NCBI RefSeq assembly: GCF_014190805.1
Contig: NZ_JACHVQ010000002.1
Location: forward strand, 434,001-498,000
Length of the DNA: 64,000 bases
Source: Flexivirga oryzae
GTDB taxonomy: Bacteria; Actinomycetota; Actinomycetes; Actinomycetales; Dermatophilaceae
Reading direction: 5' to 3'
Numbering within the stretch: the stretch's first letter is position 1; each line of letters opens with the position of its first letter. Under the pieces are notes generated by a model. The model was not told the origin of the DNA and did no database searches. It saw only the letters and a list, made by a program, of their open reading frames with translations. A program made the translations under genes and the position numbers. This document shows positions 33,685 through 41,790 of this stretch, one piece after another.

Positions 33685-34137
33685 TCAGCCCTGCAGCGCC
33701 TGCTTGACCGCGGCGGCGACGCGGCCGCCGTCGGCGCGACCGGCGACCTTCGGCTGGACGGCCTTCATCACCTGACCCATGCCGGCCATGCCGGACGCAC
33801 CCGTCTCGCTGATCGCGTCAGCGACCAGCGTCGCCAGTTCGTCGTCGGACAGCTGCTTCGGGAGGTACTCCTCGAGCACGGCCAGCTCGGCCCGCTCGGT
33901 GTCGGCGAGCTCGGTGCGACCGGCGTCGTCATACGCCTGGGCCGCCTCGCGACGCTTCTTGGCCTCCTTGGCGATCACCTGCTGGACCTCGTCGTCGGTG
34001 AGCTCCTTGGCCGCCTTGCCGGCGACCTCGGCGTTGGTGACCGCGGCGAGTGCCATCCGCAGCGTGCCGGTGCGCACCTTGTCGCGGGCGCGCATGGCGG
34101 CGGTCATGTCCTCACGCAGACTCTGCTTGCTCGTCAT
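33685..34137 (-). CDS. GatB/YqeY domain protein
   Basis: 150 residues: MTSKQSLREDMTAAMRARDKVRTGTLRMALAAVTNAEV, then VQQVIAKEAKKRREAAQAYDDAGR, LAVLEEYLPKQLSDDEL and ASGMAGMGQVMKAVQPKVAGRADGGRVAAAVKQAL. This is the YqeY family with homology to the tail of tRNA amidotransferase GatB; its role is not settled. ATG 34137 is the family start. Convergent with ponA2, divergent from the metallophosphoesterase. Confidence 0.9.
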   Translation of the reverse strand: MTSKQSLREDMTAAMRARDKVRTGTLRMALAAVTNAEVAGKAAKELTDDEVQQVIAKEAKKRREAAQAYDDAGRTELADTERAELAVLEEYLPKQLSDDELATLVADAISETGASGMAGMGQVMKAVQPKVAGRADGGRVAAAVKQALQG

Positions 34138-34204
34138 GCGCACCAGTGTCGCACCGTGGGTCGATCGAACCCGCACGGATTCCCATCGCATAATTGGCAG
34201 CCTC

Positions 34205-35155
34205 ATGCATGCACTCACCAAGACCTCGGCCGCTGTCGTCGGCGTTGGGCTCGGGACACTCGCCTGGGCGTCCCTCGTCGAGCGTCATCTCTACACGTTG
34301 CGACGGTTCGAGGTGCCGGTGCTGGCGCCCGGGTCGCGTCCCGTGCGCCTGCTGCAGGTGAGCGACCTGCATCTGATCCCGCGTCAGCAGCACCGGATCG
34401 ACTGGGTGCGTGGGCTGGCGGCGCTGGAGCCGGACTTCGTCCTCAACACCGGGGACAACTGCTCGGACCTGTATGCCGTCCCGGCGGTGCTGCATGCGAT
34501 GGAGCCGTTGCTGGACTTCCCGGGTGCGTTCGTGCTGGGGTCCAACGACTACTACGCGCCGGCGCCGAAGAACCCGCTGAAGTATGTCGGCATCGGCCGG
34601 GCCCACAGACGCGGTCCGGAGCTCAACGTGCCGACCCTGCCGGTCGAGGAGCTGGTCGGCGGCTTCACCGGCGGCGGGTGGACCGACCTGGACAATGTGC
34701 GCACGACGCTCGAGATCAAAGGGATGCCAGTCGAATTCGTCGGCGTCAACGACCCGCACATCGAGATGGACGACTATCCGTCGGTCGCGGGGCATGCTGC
34801 CTCTGGCGTCGCCACGACGGTCGGGGTGGTGCATGCGCCATACACGCGGGTGCTGGACGCGATGGCTGCCGACGGTGCGCGGCTCATCATCGCCGGGCAC
34901 ACGCACGGTGGCCAGGTCTGTGTGCCGGGGTATGGCGCCCTCACCACCAACTGCGACCTGGACAACGCTCGTGCCAAAGGGGTTTCGCGATGGTGGCCCG
35001 GTGCGCTGGGACACTCCGACGCCGACGCACCGAACGATGCGGCATGGCTGGAGGTGTCCGCGGGACTCGGGCACAACAAGTACAACCCGGTGCGCTTCGC
35101 CTGCCGGCCGGAGGCGACGCTGCTGACGCTCGTGCCTGCCGGAGCTGCGGGTTGA
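34205..35155 (+). CDS. Metallophosphoesterase
   Basis: About 316 residues. One N-terminal hydrophobic helix (TSAAVVGVGLGTLAWASLV) anchors it to the membrane. Metal-binding motifs in order: VSDLHL, NTGDNCSD, GSNDYY (GNH variant with Asp for His), VVHAPYTR and AGHTHGGQVCVPG. It corresponds to Rv3683, next to ponA2. The GNxD change is common in this subfamily. Substrate unknown, perhaps a lipid-linked phosphate such as UDP-DAG-like compounds. Confidence 0.88.
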   Translation: MHALTKTSAAVVGVGLGTLAWASLVERHLYTLRRFEVPVLAPGSRPVRLLQVSDLHLIPRQQHRIDWVRGLAALEPDFVLNTGDNCSDLYAVPAVLHAMEPLLDFPGAFVLGSNDYYAPAPKNPLKYVGIGRAHRRGPELNVPTLPVEELVGGFTGGGWTDLDNVRTTLEIKGMPVEFVGVNDPHIEMDDYPSVAGHAASGVATTVGVVHAPYTRVLDAMAADGARLIIAGHTHGGQVCVPGYGALTTNCDLDNARAKGVSRWWPGALGHSDADAPNDAAWLEVSAGLGHNKYNPVRFACRPEATLLTLVPAGAAG

Positions 35156-35165
35156 GCACGAGCCG

Positions 35166-35238
35166 CGGGTTGAGTAGGGCGAGGAACGAGCCACCCCGCG
35201 GGTTGAGTAGCGCGAGGAACGAGCGCGTATCGAAACCA
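35166..35238. repeat. Dispersed repeat, two copies between genes
   Basis: CGGGTTGAGTAGGGCGAGGA at 35166 and GGGTTGAGTAGCGCGAGGAA at 35200; the second continues with CGAGCGCGTATCGAAACC to 35238, its ends GGTT and AACC inverted. A partial copy (GCGGGTTGAG) overlaps the stop of the metallophosphoesterase at 35147. Confidence 0.7.
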
Positions 35239-35243
35239 GCCCG

Positions 35244-36056
35244 ATGAGCTTCGTCAAGCACGCGTCATCGCCACGGGCTGCGCAGTGGGAGGCGGCGGGG
35301 CTCGACTGGTTGCGTGCCGCCGGCGGCGCGACGGTCGTCGAGATCGTCGCGATCGAGCAGGAGACGCTGGCGTTGCAGCGGCTCCGCTCAGCGTCTCCGA
35401 CTCCTGCCGCGGCGGAGGCGTTCGGCCGGGCACTGGCAGCAACACACGCCGCGGGTGCGTCCGCGTATGGCGTCGGCCCCGACGGCTGGGACGGCGACGG
35501 CTTCCAGGGCCCGGCCGACGACATGCTGCCGTTGCCGCTGCGCCCCTACGAGTCGTGGGGTGCGATGTATGCCGACCTGCGCCTCGCTCCCCTCCTCGAG
35601 CCGCGGGTCGAGTGCCGGAGGAGCGAAGCGGGGGAGGCATATCGAGACCAGCGGGGCGACGGAGTCCGCGTGTCCAGGCTCGCGCCGCTCGCGGAGCTTG
35701 CCGAGCCAGTCCTGCGGCGGCTGCGCGACGGCGAGTTCGACGGCTCCTGCCCCGCGCCGGCGCGGCTGCACGGTGACCTGTGGTCGGGCAACGTCATGTG
35801 GACCGCGGACGGCGCAGTGCTGATCGATCCGGCCGCACACGGCGGGCATCCGGAGTCCGACCTCGCCGCGCTGGCCCTCTTCGGCGCGCCGCAGCTGGAG
35901 AGGCTGCTCGCGTCATACCTCGAGGCCGCGCCGCTGGCCGACGGCTGGCGTGACCGCGTGCCCCTCATGCAACTGCACCTGGTGCTGCTGCACGCCGTGC
36001 TCTTCGGCGGTGGCTATGTCGACCACGCTCGCGCCATCCTGCGCCGCTACGCCTGA
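35244..36056 (+). CDS. Fructosamine-3-kinase-like protein with repeat-derived insert
   Basis: 270 residues of the fructosamine/ketosamine kinase family: AQWEAAGLDWLRAAGGATVVEIVAIE, LALQRL, FGRALAATHAAGASAYG, APARLHGDLWSGNVMWTADGAVLIDPAAHGGHPESDLAAL (catalytic HGDLWSGN and IDPA metal site) and YLEAAPLADGW. It phosphorylates sugar-lysine adducts for deglycation. At residues 119-140 a stretch (PRVECRRSEAGEAYRDQRG) is encoded by the genome's dispersed repeat, placed in frame in a helical spacer before the catalytic loop. The kinase motifs are otherwise intact; activity may or may not be kept. Confidence 0.85.
   Translation: MSFVKHASSPRAAQWEAAGLDWLRAAGGATVVEIVAIEQETLALQRLRSASPTPAAAEAFGRALAATHAAGASAYGVGPDGWDGDGFQGPADDMLPLPLRPYESWGAMYADLRLAPLLEPRVECRRSEAGEAYRDQRGDGVRVSRLAPLAELAEPVLRRLRDGEFDGSCPAPARLHGDLWSGNVMWTADGAVLIDPAAHGGHPESDLAALALFGAPQLERLLASYLEAAPLADGWRDRVPLMQLHLVLLHAVLFGGGYVDHARAILRRYA
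35597..35660. repeat. Dispersed repeat copy inserted in frame in the FN3K-like gene
   Basis: CGGAGGAGCGAAGCGGGGGA followed by GGCATATCGAGACCAGCGGG resembles the 25.5-kb copy (CGGAGGAGCGCAGCGGGGGA) and the intergenic copies with TATCGAAACC. It adds about 21 codons without shifting the frame. Confidence 0.6.
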
Positions 36057-36068
36057 ACCGGCGCAGCA

Positions 36069-36240
36069 CACCGTCCGAGCCCACGCCGCGGTGGCCGAGT
36101 AGCGCGAGCCGATAGGCGAGCCCGTCATCGAGGTCCCGCACCCTCGATCGCACCGTCCGAGCCCACACCGCGGTGGCCGAGTCACCACCGCGGTGGCCGA
36201 GTAGGGCGAGCCGATAGGCGAGCCCGTCATCGAGGTCTCG
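36069..36240. repeat. Two tandem 82-bp repeat units
   Basis: CACCGTCCGAGCCCACGCCG begins at 36069 and again (one change) at 36151. Each unit includes GGTGGCCGAGTAG and the arm GATAGGCGAGCCCGTCATCG, related to the other dispersed repeats through GAGTAGxGCGAG...ATCGAGG. The second unit has a further 15-bp internal duplication (ACCGCGGTGGCCGAG). Fills most of the 287-bp gap before the tRNA. Confidence 0.7.
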
Positions 36241-36343
36241 CAGCCTCACTCGCGCCCCGCCGACCCCGATTGGGCGAAACCCCAGGTCAGCTTGTATCGT
36301 TGCATCTCGCTGCGCACATCCATCGGGTGCACGCGGCATGCCA

Positions 36344-36419
<76 letters not shown>

Positions 36420-36787
36420 GGTTAACACACCGGCTCTGACCTGCGAAAACGCGGTCAGGACCGGCGCGTATGGCATCCTGTCGGGCATAACAGCGCCGGT
36501 CGGCGACGCTTACGACTGCCGAGATAACGACTCTGGGGCCGAGCACCAGCGGCACCTTCAAGGGCCGTGAGGCGCTCGGAGATGCCAGCCCCTCATGCTG
36601 AAGATCGCGCGCTGGCACGCGATGCCAGCCTTCACGCAGGCCTGTATCGTGCAGGTACCACATCCCCACAGCCTCTCCACGATGCGCAACTCTGGGGATC
36701 TTCTGTTTCCACAGCCGAACCAGAAACGACATCGTGTTCGTTTTGTTCGTTTAGGCTAGGGTGGGGTCAAACCCAAGGAGGCAGATC
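36420..36787. promoter_or_regulatory. Island left-end intergenic region with a likely promoter
   Basis: No gene is supported in these 368 bp. Just before the HTH gene the bases TGTTCGTT are repeated in TGTTCGTTTTGTTCGTTT (36734-36751), followed by TAGGCT (36752-36757), a plausible -10, and AAGGAGG (36776-36782). The direct repeat may be the autoregulatory site of the HTH/PIN pair. Confidence 0.4.
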
Positions 36788-37282
36788 ATGAGTCGCGCCG
36801 CAGCGGTCCCCGCACCACGCACCTACATCACCGATGACCGCGAAGACGCCCAGATCCTCGACTTCGTCCGCGCACTGGAAGCAGCCGGCCTGCAGGCGCC
36901 CGAGGCAATGCCGTCCCTCGTCGCGGCGGACGGCACGCGGCTTGAGCTGCCCCCGGCCATGTACGCCGTGCTGAAACAGGTCGCCGAAGCCCTCGCCGGT
37001 GGGATGGGCGTCACTGTCGCGCCCCTGAACGCGATGCTCACGACCCAGGAGGCCGCAGACTACCTGGGCGTCTCTCGCCCGACGCTGGTCCGGATGCTTG
37101 AGCGCGGTGATCTACCGATGGAGAAGCCCGGCCGGCACCGGTTCGTGCGACTCAGCGACCTGGTCGACTTCCAGGAGCGCCAGCGGATCGACCGGCGGCG
37201 CGCCCTGTCGGATATGCAGCGGCAAGGTCAAGAAGACGGCCTGTACGAGGCCACCGACGGCCCGGCACCGCGCACCCGCTGA
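36788..37282 (+). CDS. Excisionase-type HTH protein, probable antitoxin of a PIN pair
   Basis: 164 residues. N-terminal part (ITDDREDAQILDFVRALEAAG ... AMYAVLKQVAEALAGGMGVTVAPLNAML) is helical; the C-terminus has an excisionase-like HTH: TTQEAADYLGVSRPTLVRMLERGDLPMEKPGRHRFVRLSDLVDFQERQR. Proteins of exactly this build are partners of PIN-domain toxins in actinobacteria. AAGGAGG before ATG 36788. It ends two bases before the PIN frame, indicating an operon. As the toxin is frameshifted, this may be an orphan antitoxin. Confidence 0.8.
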   Translation: MSRAAAVPAPRTYITDDREDAQILDFVRALEAAGLQAPEAMPSLVAADGTRLELPPAMYAVLKQVAEALAGGMGVTVAPLNAMLTTQEAADYLGVSRPTLVRMLERGDLPMEKPGRHRFVRLSDLVDFQERQRIDRRRALSDMQRQGQEDGLYEATDGPAPRTR

Positions 37283-37284
37283 CC

Positions 37285-37852
37285 GTGAGTTTTCCGGTCT
37301 TCTTCGACACCTGCGCGCTGTTCGGCGGCACCCTCAACGACACACTCCTACGCCTCGCCGAGCCCGGCCCCGTACCGGATCCTGTGGTCCGAGGATGTGC
37401 TGACCGAGCTCGAACGCAACCTCACCAGCAGGGTCGGCCCGACCGGCGCTGCCCGGCGAGTGTCGGCCATGCGCGTCGCGTTCCCCGACGCCGCAGTGAC
37501 GGACTACGAGGACCTCGTCCATGCGATGACCTGTGATCCGAAGGATCGACACGTGCTCGCCGCCGCCGTCCGTGGTCAGGCAGAAGTGCTCGTCACGTTC
37601 AACACCACAGACTTCCCCGGGCCCTCACTCGAGCCCCATGCGCTGACGGTCGTACACCCCGATGACTTCCTCCTCGACCAGCTCGACCTCCACCCGGCAC
37701 GAGTCGGCGCCGCTCTGGCAGGTCAGGTACTCGACGCCAACAGGCCACCGCTGACGCGACTGCTCGGCATCCTCGCACGCTCGAACGTCCCCCGGTTCGC
37801 CGCCGAAGCCCGACGCCACGACTTCCAAGTCCCAGGAGAATCCGATGACTGA
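37285..37852 (+). pseudogene. PIN-domain toxin, frameshifted
   Basis: The first frame (GTG 37285) gives FPVFFDTCALFGGTLNDTLLRLAEPG, a PIN N-terminus with the first acidic residue. The second frame picks up at PYRILWSEDVLTELERNL and runs through DYEDLVHAMTCDPKDRHVLAAAV and VLVTFNTTDFPG to 37852, supplying the other acidic residues. Taking one C out of the CCCC run at 37368-37371 joins both halves perfectly (AEPGPYRILWSE). So it is a single-base insertion: a true decay, a sequencing error in a C run, or slippage-dependent expression. PIN toxins cleave RNA, often tRNA. Confidence 0.78.
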
Positions 37853-38148
37853 ACCCACACCGATAGAACGTCGCATGACCCGGCAGCCGTGGACGGACAA
37901 CTTGCCGTCGCCTCACCCATCACCTGCGGGTCGGCTGCTCTTCGCACTCCCGCCGCCATCTGGCCGCGCGCCGCAGCGACCTTGTCCGTACGAGAGACAG
38001 GCAAACGCGGACTCCTCGGTTCGCGGCTCCGTTGTGAGCGAACCGCCACGAGTCCTCCCAACGATCGAAACCCCCTTCCAGGATCTCTTTCCGAATCCGA
38101 CCGCCAGAGACACGACACACCCCTTCAGGTAGGTGAAAGGAGAACACC
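37853..38148. other. Gap without a supported gene
   Basis: A frame from ATG 37845 (95 residues, MTEPTPIERRMTRQPW...) runs through here. It is Pro/Arg-rich, lacks a clear ribosome site and resembles nothing I know, so I do not call it. AAAGGAGA at the right end belongs to the next gene. Confidence 0.5.
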
Positions 38149-38343
38149 ATGCCTACCACTTCAACTCCCCGCCGTCAGTTCGAAACCCTCGCAGACGCCG
38201 CCGAGCGCACCGGTCTAAGTACCCGCACAATCCGCCGCAGGATCGCCGCCGGCCAACTCCCCGCCTACCGCAGCGGACCCCGCGTCCTGCGAGTAGACCC
38301 TGCCGACGTCGACCGCCTGATGGTGCTCATTCCCACCGCATAA
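38149..38343 (+). CDS. Excisionase-like HTH protein (probable Xis/RDF)
   Basis: 64 residues: RRQFETLADAAERTGLSTRTIRRRIAAGQLPAYRSGPRVLRVDPADVDRLM, a complete AlpA/MerR-like winged HTH of the type that serves as recombination directionality factor for tyrosine integrases. AAAGGAG lies eight bases before ATG 38149. On this island it most likely controls excision with the integrase at 46244-47356. Confidence 0.8.
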   Translation: MPTTSTPRRQFETLADAAERTGLSTRTIRRRIAAGQLPAYRSGPRVLRVDPADVDRLMVLIPTA

Positions 38344-38794
38344 CCTCGCGCGACCTCAGGCAACAGATGTAAGCCCCACGTGCGCGTCTTACCGCCCAAA
38401 ATGACGCCAGCTTGATCCTAGGCAACGCCATCGCCTCTACCTCGCCCCACCGGCAAGGTCACCGCGGCCCTCGCCCAGTCGTGTCGGGCCGTTCGTCCAG
38501 CACTCAGTCGAGCTCGAGACCGCGGCCCGTCACACGCGGACACATCGCTCCGCCGTTATTGCCGGGTACGTAGCAGGTCAGCTTGTTACTGATCGTGCCG
38601 CAGGCCCTTCTCCATAGCTCCCTCGCCAGACGCCACAACACGACCAGCCAATTGCGGGTAGGTCGAGGGCGATCTGATCCGGCGGCGGCCGCCGCGTGGC
38701 GATGGCGATGGCGGACAGAGGCTCGATGTCCGGATTGTCGGCGACGTCTGGTAGTACTCAACGAAAGATCGAGTGATGTGAGAGAGTTGAGACC
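38344..38794. other. 451-bp gap, no gene supported
   Basis: A minus-strand frame at 38504-38761 from a TTG start is Arg-rich with no ribosome site and is not called. The DNA is less GC-biased than the flanks and probably holds the promoter of the SIS-HAD cluster, but I see no convincing -35/-10 pair. Confidence 0.5.
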
Positions 38795-40672
38795 TTGGGA
38801 CGACGGTACGCAGACGAGCTGGGAGAGCTATCGGAGACCTACCAAGCTGTCCGGGCGCTCGAAGACGAGGACTTGGCCAAGCTCAGCCGGGTTCAGAGTG
38901 AGTTCAACCGGCACAGTGCCTACTTCGTAGGGAGTGGCGGAGCGCTGGCGATGGCGCAGTTGGCCGCTCGCGTTCATGGGGCCCACAGCTCATACCCGTC
39001 GAGCGCCGTGACTCCGTTGACGTTGGCGCTCGGTGATGGTCTTCGGCCGACGAATGCGACAGTGGGCCTGTTCAGTGCGCGGGCGCGACACCCCGACGTG
39101 CGCCTCGCAGCCCGAGCGGTGCGAGCCGGGCCAGGCAACAGGGTGGTGCTACTGACCCAGCTATCGGCCTCGAAGGTAGCCCCTGAGTTAGCCGCGGTCG
39201 TCGATGAGATCGTGACGTTGCCGCGAACGGCCAAGGACGGGTTCTTGGCGACCAACAGCATCTTGGCGATGGGGAGTGCGTGGTTGAGAGCCGCCGGGTT
39301 TGACCTGCCCGACAGGCTTCCGATGCTGGATGCCCCGATGTCGCCGTGGCCTGAAGAAGTCCGACGCGCCCTGGTGCTCTACGGGCCGGACCAACTCGCA
39401 GCGGCCTATGACGTGGAGGCGCGCCTCTCGGAGACCGGGCTCGTTGACGTGCAACTGGCCGATCTGCGGAACATGGCGCATGGCCGACATGTCGGCTTGC
39501 TCAATCGAGCGGCGTCTACGGTCGTCGTCACCCTGGGTGACCCTGGCTCGCAGCCGTTGGTAAACAAGACAATCGGGGTGCTTCCGTCGTCGCTTCGCGC
39601 GGTGGACCTGTCCACCCGGATATCGGGTCCGGTCGGCACGCTGGACAGCCTCGTTGGCTGTATGCGGCTCGCCGGGGAGATCGGCGCGGTCAGCGGGGTC
39701 GACCCTGGGCAACCGCCGGTCAGCACCACTGGACGAAAGCTCTACCACTTGCCTTGGGCAAGTCTCGCGTCGAGCCCGGACGGATCACGCCCGGCGCGTG
39801 TCAAGGCGATCGCCGCCGGGATGGTCGACCGGAATCGAGCCGACCTCGACGCCTGGATGGACGCGTGGCAGACGTGGCGCACGTCCGTTTGCGGACGACC
39901 GCTGGCAGCTGTGGTGCTCGATTACGACGGCACCTGTGTCCCCACTGCACGTCGGACGAAGCCCCCGACGCAGGAAGTCCAGGACGAGATTCACCGGCTG
40001 CTGGAGCACGGCGTACGAATCGCATTCGCGTCGGGGCGAGGCCCATCAGTCATCGACGAGCTGCGCCGGTGGATTCGGCAACCGCTCTGGAACGAAGTGG
40101 TCATCGGGATCTACAACGGTGCGGTGATCAATCCGCTCGCCGAAGACGTCGAGCGCGGCACCGTCGCGGATGGAGACCTGGCAACGGCTGCCGACATCCT
40201 CTCCCGGCGACTCGTGGGCGAGGGATGGGATCTGTCGGCCCGGCGCTGGCAGGTCACGGTGCAAAGAGGCGGCGCTGCGCTGGCCGATACCGGCGCAGCG
40301 GTAGCCGCGATTCTTGAGCCCGCGCTGGGCGAACGGTTGAAGGTCGTCGAGAGCGGACACAGCGTCGACATAGTGTCGCGGTCCACAAGCAAGCGAGCGG
40401 TCGTCGATCATCTCGGGGTCGATAGCAGCAACGTGCTTCTGATCGGCGACCAAGGAGAAGTCGGAGGCAACGACTTCGAGTTGCTGTCCTACTCAGACCT
40501 CTCACTGTCGGTTGACCGGGTGTCCGCAGACGGAAGCCGATGCTGGAACCTCTCCGAAGACGGGACCGCTGGACCAGCGCTGTTGACACGATATCTTCGG
40601 GCTGTCCAACTACGAGAGCGGGCGGGCGCCAGGTTCTCGTGGAAGCAGCCAGGTATGAGGAGGAGCAGCTGA
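38795..40672 (+). CDS. SIS-domain / HAD-phosphatase fusion protein
   Basis: 625 residues. The N-terminal half looks like a sugar-isomerase (SIS) domain pair: HSAYFVGSGGALAMAQLAARVHGAHSSY (phosphosugar loop), NRVVLLTQLSAS, then a second, weaker half LLNRAASTVVVTLGDPGSQPLVNKTIGVLPSS. The C-terminal half (about 370-600) is a Cof-type HAD hydrolase: AVVLDYDGTCVPTARR (DxDGT nucleophile), RIAFASGRGPS (motif II) and VLLIGDQGEVGGNDFELL (motif IV). So a sugar-phosphate binder joined to a phosphatase. Start TTG 38795 follows GAGAGAG; no better start is in frame. Its 3' end overlaps the next gene. First gene of the island cluster; function unknown. Confidence 0.78.
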   Translation: MGRRYADELGELSETYQAVRALEDEDLAKLSRVQSEFNRHSAYFVGSGGALAMAQLAARVHGAHSSYPSSAVTPLTLALGDGLRPTNATVGLFSARARHPDVRLAARAVRAGPGNRVVLLTQLSASKVAPELAAVVDEIVTLPRTAKDGFLATNSILAMGSAWLRAAGFDLPDRLPMLDAPMSPWPEEVRRALVLYGPDQLAAAYDVEARLSETGLVDVQLADLRNMAHGRHVGLLNRAASTVVVTLGDPGSQPLVNKTIGVLPSSLRAVDLSTRISGPVGTLDSLVGCMRLAGEIGAVSGVDPGQPPVSTTGRKLYHLPWASLASSPDGSRPARVKAIAAGMVDRNRADLDAWMDAWQTWRTSVCGRPLAAVVLDYDGTCVPTARRTKPPTQEVQDEIHRLLEHGVRIAFASGRGPSVIDELRRWIRQPLWNEVVIGIYNGAVINPLAEDVERGTVADGDLATAADILSRRLVGEGWDLSARRWQVTVQRGGAALADTGAAVAAILEPALGERLKVVESGHSVDIVSRSTSKRAVVDHLGVDSSNVLLIGDQGEVGGNDFELLSYSDLSLSVDRVSADGSRCWNLSEDGTAGPALLTRYLRAVQLRERAGARFSWKQPGMRRSS

Positions 40673-41790
40673 AGACCTCACTCGCCAATCAACTGCTGGG
40701 CAGGCTCGTCGACCTCGACGAGGCAGCCGAAGCCGAACTCGTCCCGAAGCTGACGACGATGGCGGAACTCAAGTGGGACACCTACGAGGGTTTCCGAGCG
40801 GGCCAGCGATTCATGGAGAGCCTCGCACGGTGGCTGCAGGGCTTCGACCAGGCGACCCGTAAGCGATGGCTCGACTTCCTCCTCGACCGGCTTGTCTTCA
40901 TCAGCGCTGCGGAAGTCGATCATCTCATCGCCGTGGCATATCCGGACGTCATCAGACCAGCCGTTCTCGAACGGGTCGCCATGGCCAGCGGCATTTCGCG
41001 GCACCGCAAGGCCCAGCTCGTGAGCACGCCCGCCTTCAAAGTTGAACTGCGCCGCATCCTCGTTTTTGCCCTATCCGACGGTGCCCGCCTCGATGTCTTG
41101 AGGCGCAACTCCGACCTGTCCCACGAGCAGTTCATCCCCCAGCCCGCTGTGCCTCCCACTAGACGCGCCGACCTCAGGAAGAAGCTCGTCACGGCGCTGC
41201 AAGTTCACGGCGGGGAGGCGGACGATTTCACCTTCAACCACGTGCTCCTGGTCGATGACTTCTATGGCAGCGGAACCAGCCTGATCGACATCGTGGAGAA
41301 CGCTGACGGCACCGTTTCCCCCGACGGCAAGATCGCAAAGTTTCTCAAGGAAGCTGCATCACTCGCAACCGCTGATGAGGACGAACCGGCGGTGCTTGAC
41401 GAGGGCTACAGCGCCACCATCTTGATCTACATGGCCAGCGCCCGAGCCAAGCGCCACATCGAGGACGCCCTCCAGAAGGCGGGGCTGGCCGATCGCTGGA
41501 GGTTGGAGGTGATCCAGGTGTTTGACGACACGTGCGAGGTCACCGACGCCGACCTGCTGGCGGACTGCGACGTCTTCTGGGATCCGGTCCTAGAAGACGA
41601 GCACAAGGCCTGTGCCGCGCGCGGTTACAAGGACTGCGCGTTGCCCATCGTCCTGCACCACAACGCTCCCAATAACAGCGTCAGTCCGCTCTGGGCCGAC
41701 AGCACTGGCCGGCGCCGCGAGGGCTACACGAGCATGGAGAGACGAGCCCTGTTTCCCCGTTACGAACGCCACCATTCGGATCGCCCCTGA
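40639..41790 (+). CDS. Phosphoribosyltransferase-like (PRTase) protein
   Basis: About 383 residues. The central motif FNHVLLVDDFYGSGTSLIDIVEN fits the PRPP-binding loop of type I PRTases (hydrophobic strand, DD, then GSGTS). Preceding helices (KWDTYEGFRAGQRFMESLARWLQGF, FISAAEVDHLIAVAYPDVIRPAVLERVA) form an N-terminal all-helical domain not found in metabolic PRTases, and YSATILIYMASARAKRHIEDALQKAG follows. PRTase-like domains of this sort are known from predicted conflict systems. GTG 40639 is my start; CTG 40669 after GAGGAGGAG, overlapping the SIS-HAD stop, is also possible. Confidence 0.72.
   Translation: MEAARYEEEQLKTSLANQLLGRLVDLDEAAEAELVPKLTTMAELKWDTYEGFRAGQRFMESLARWLQGFDQATRKRWLDFLLDRLVFISAAEVDHLIAVAYPDVIRPAVLERVAMASGISRHRKAQLVSTPAFKVELRRILVFALSDGARLDVLRRNSDLSHEQFIPQPAVPPTRRADLRKKLVTALQVHGGEADDFTFNHVLLVDDFYGSGTSLIDIVENADGTVSPDGKIAKFLKEAASLATADEDEPAVLDEGYSATILIYMASARAKRHIEDALQKAGLADRWRLEVIQVFDDTCEVTDADLLADCDVFWDPVLEDEHKACAARGYKDCALPIVLHHNAPNNSVSPLWADSTGRRREGYTSMERRALFPRYERHHSDRP

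Noticed and set aside
37845..38132. 95-residue frame after the PIN gene
   Set aside because: Pro/Arg-rich, no ribosome site, no similarity that I can see, and it overlaps the PIN stop in another frame.
38504..38761. 85-residue minus-strand frame before the SIS-HAD gene
   Set aside because: TTG start without ribosome site; Arg-run N-terminus typical of random GC-rich frames.
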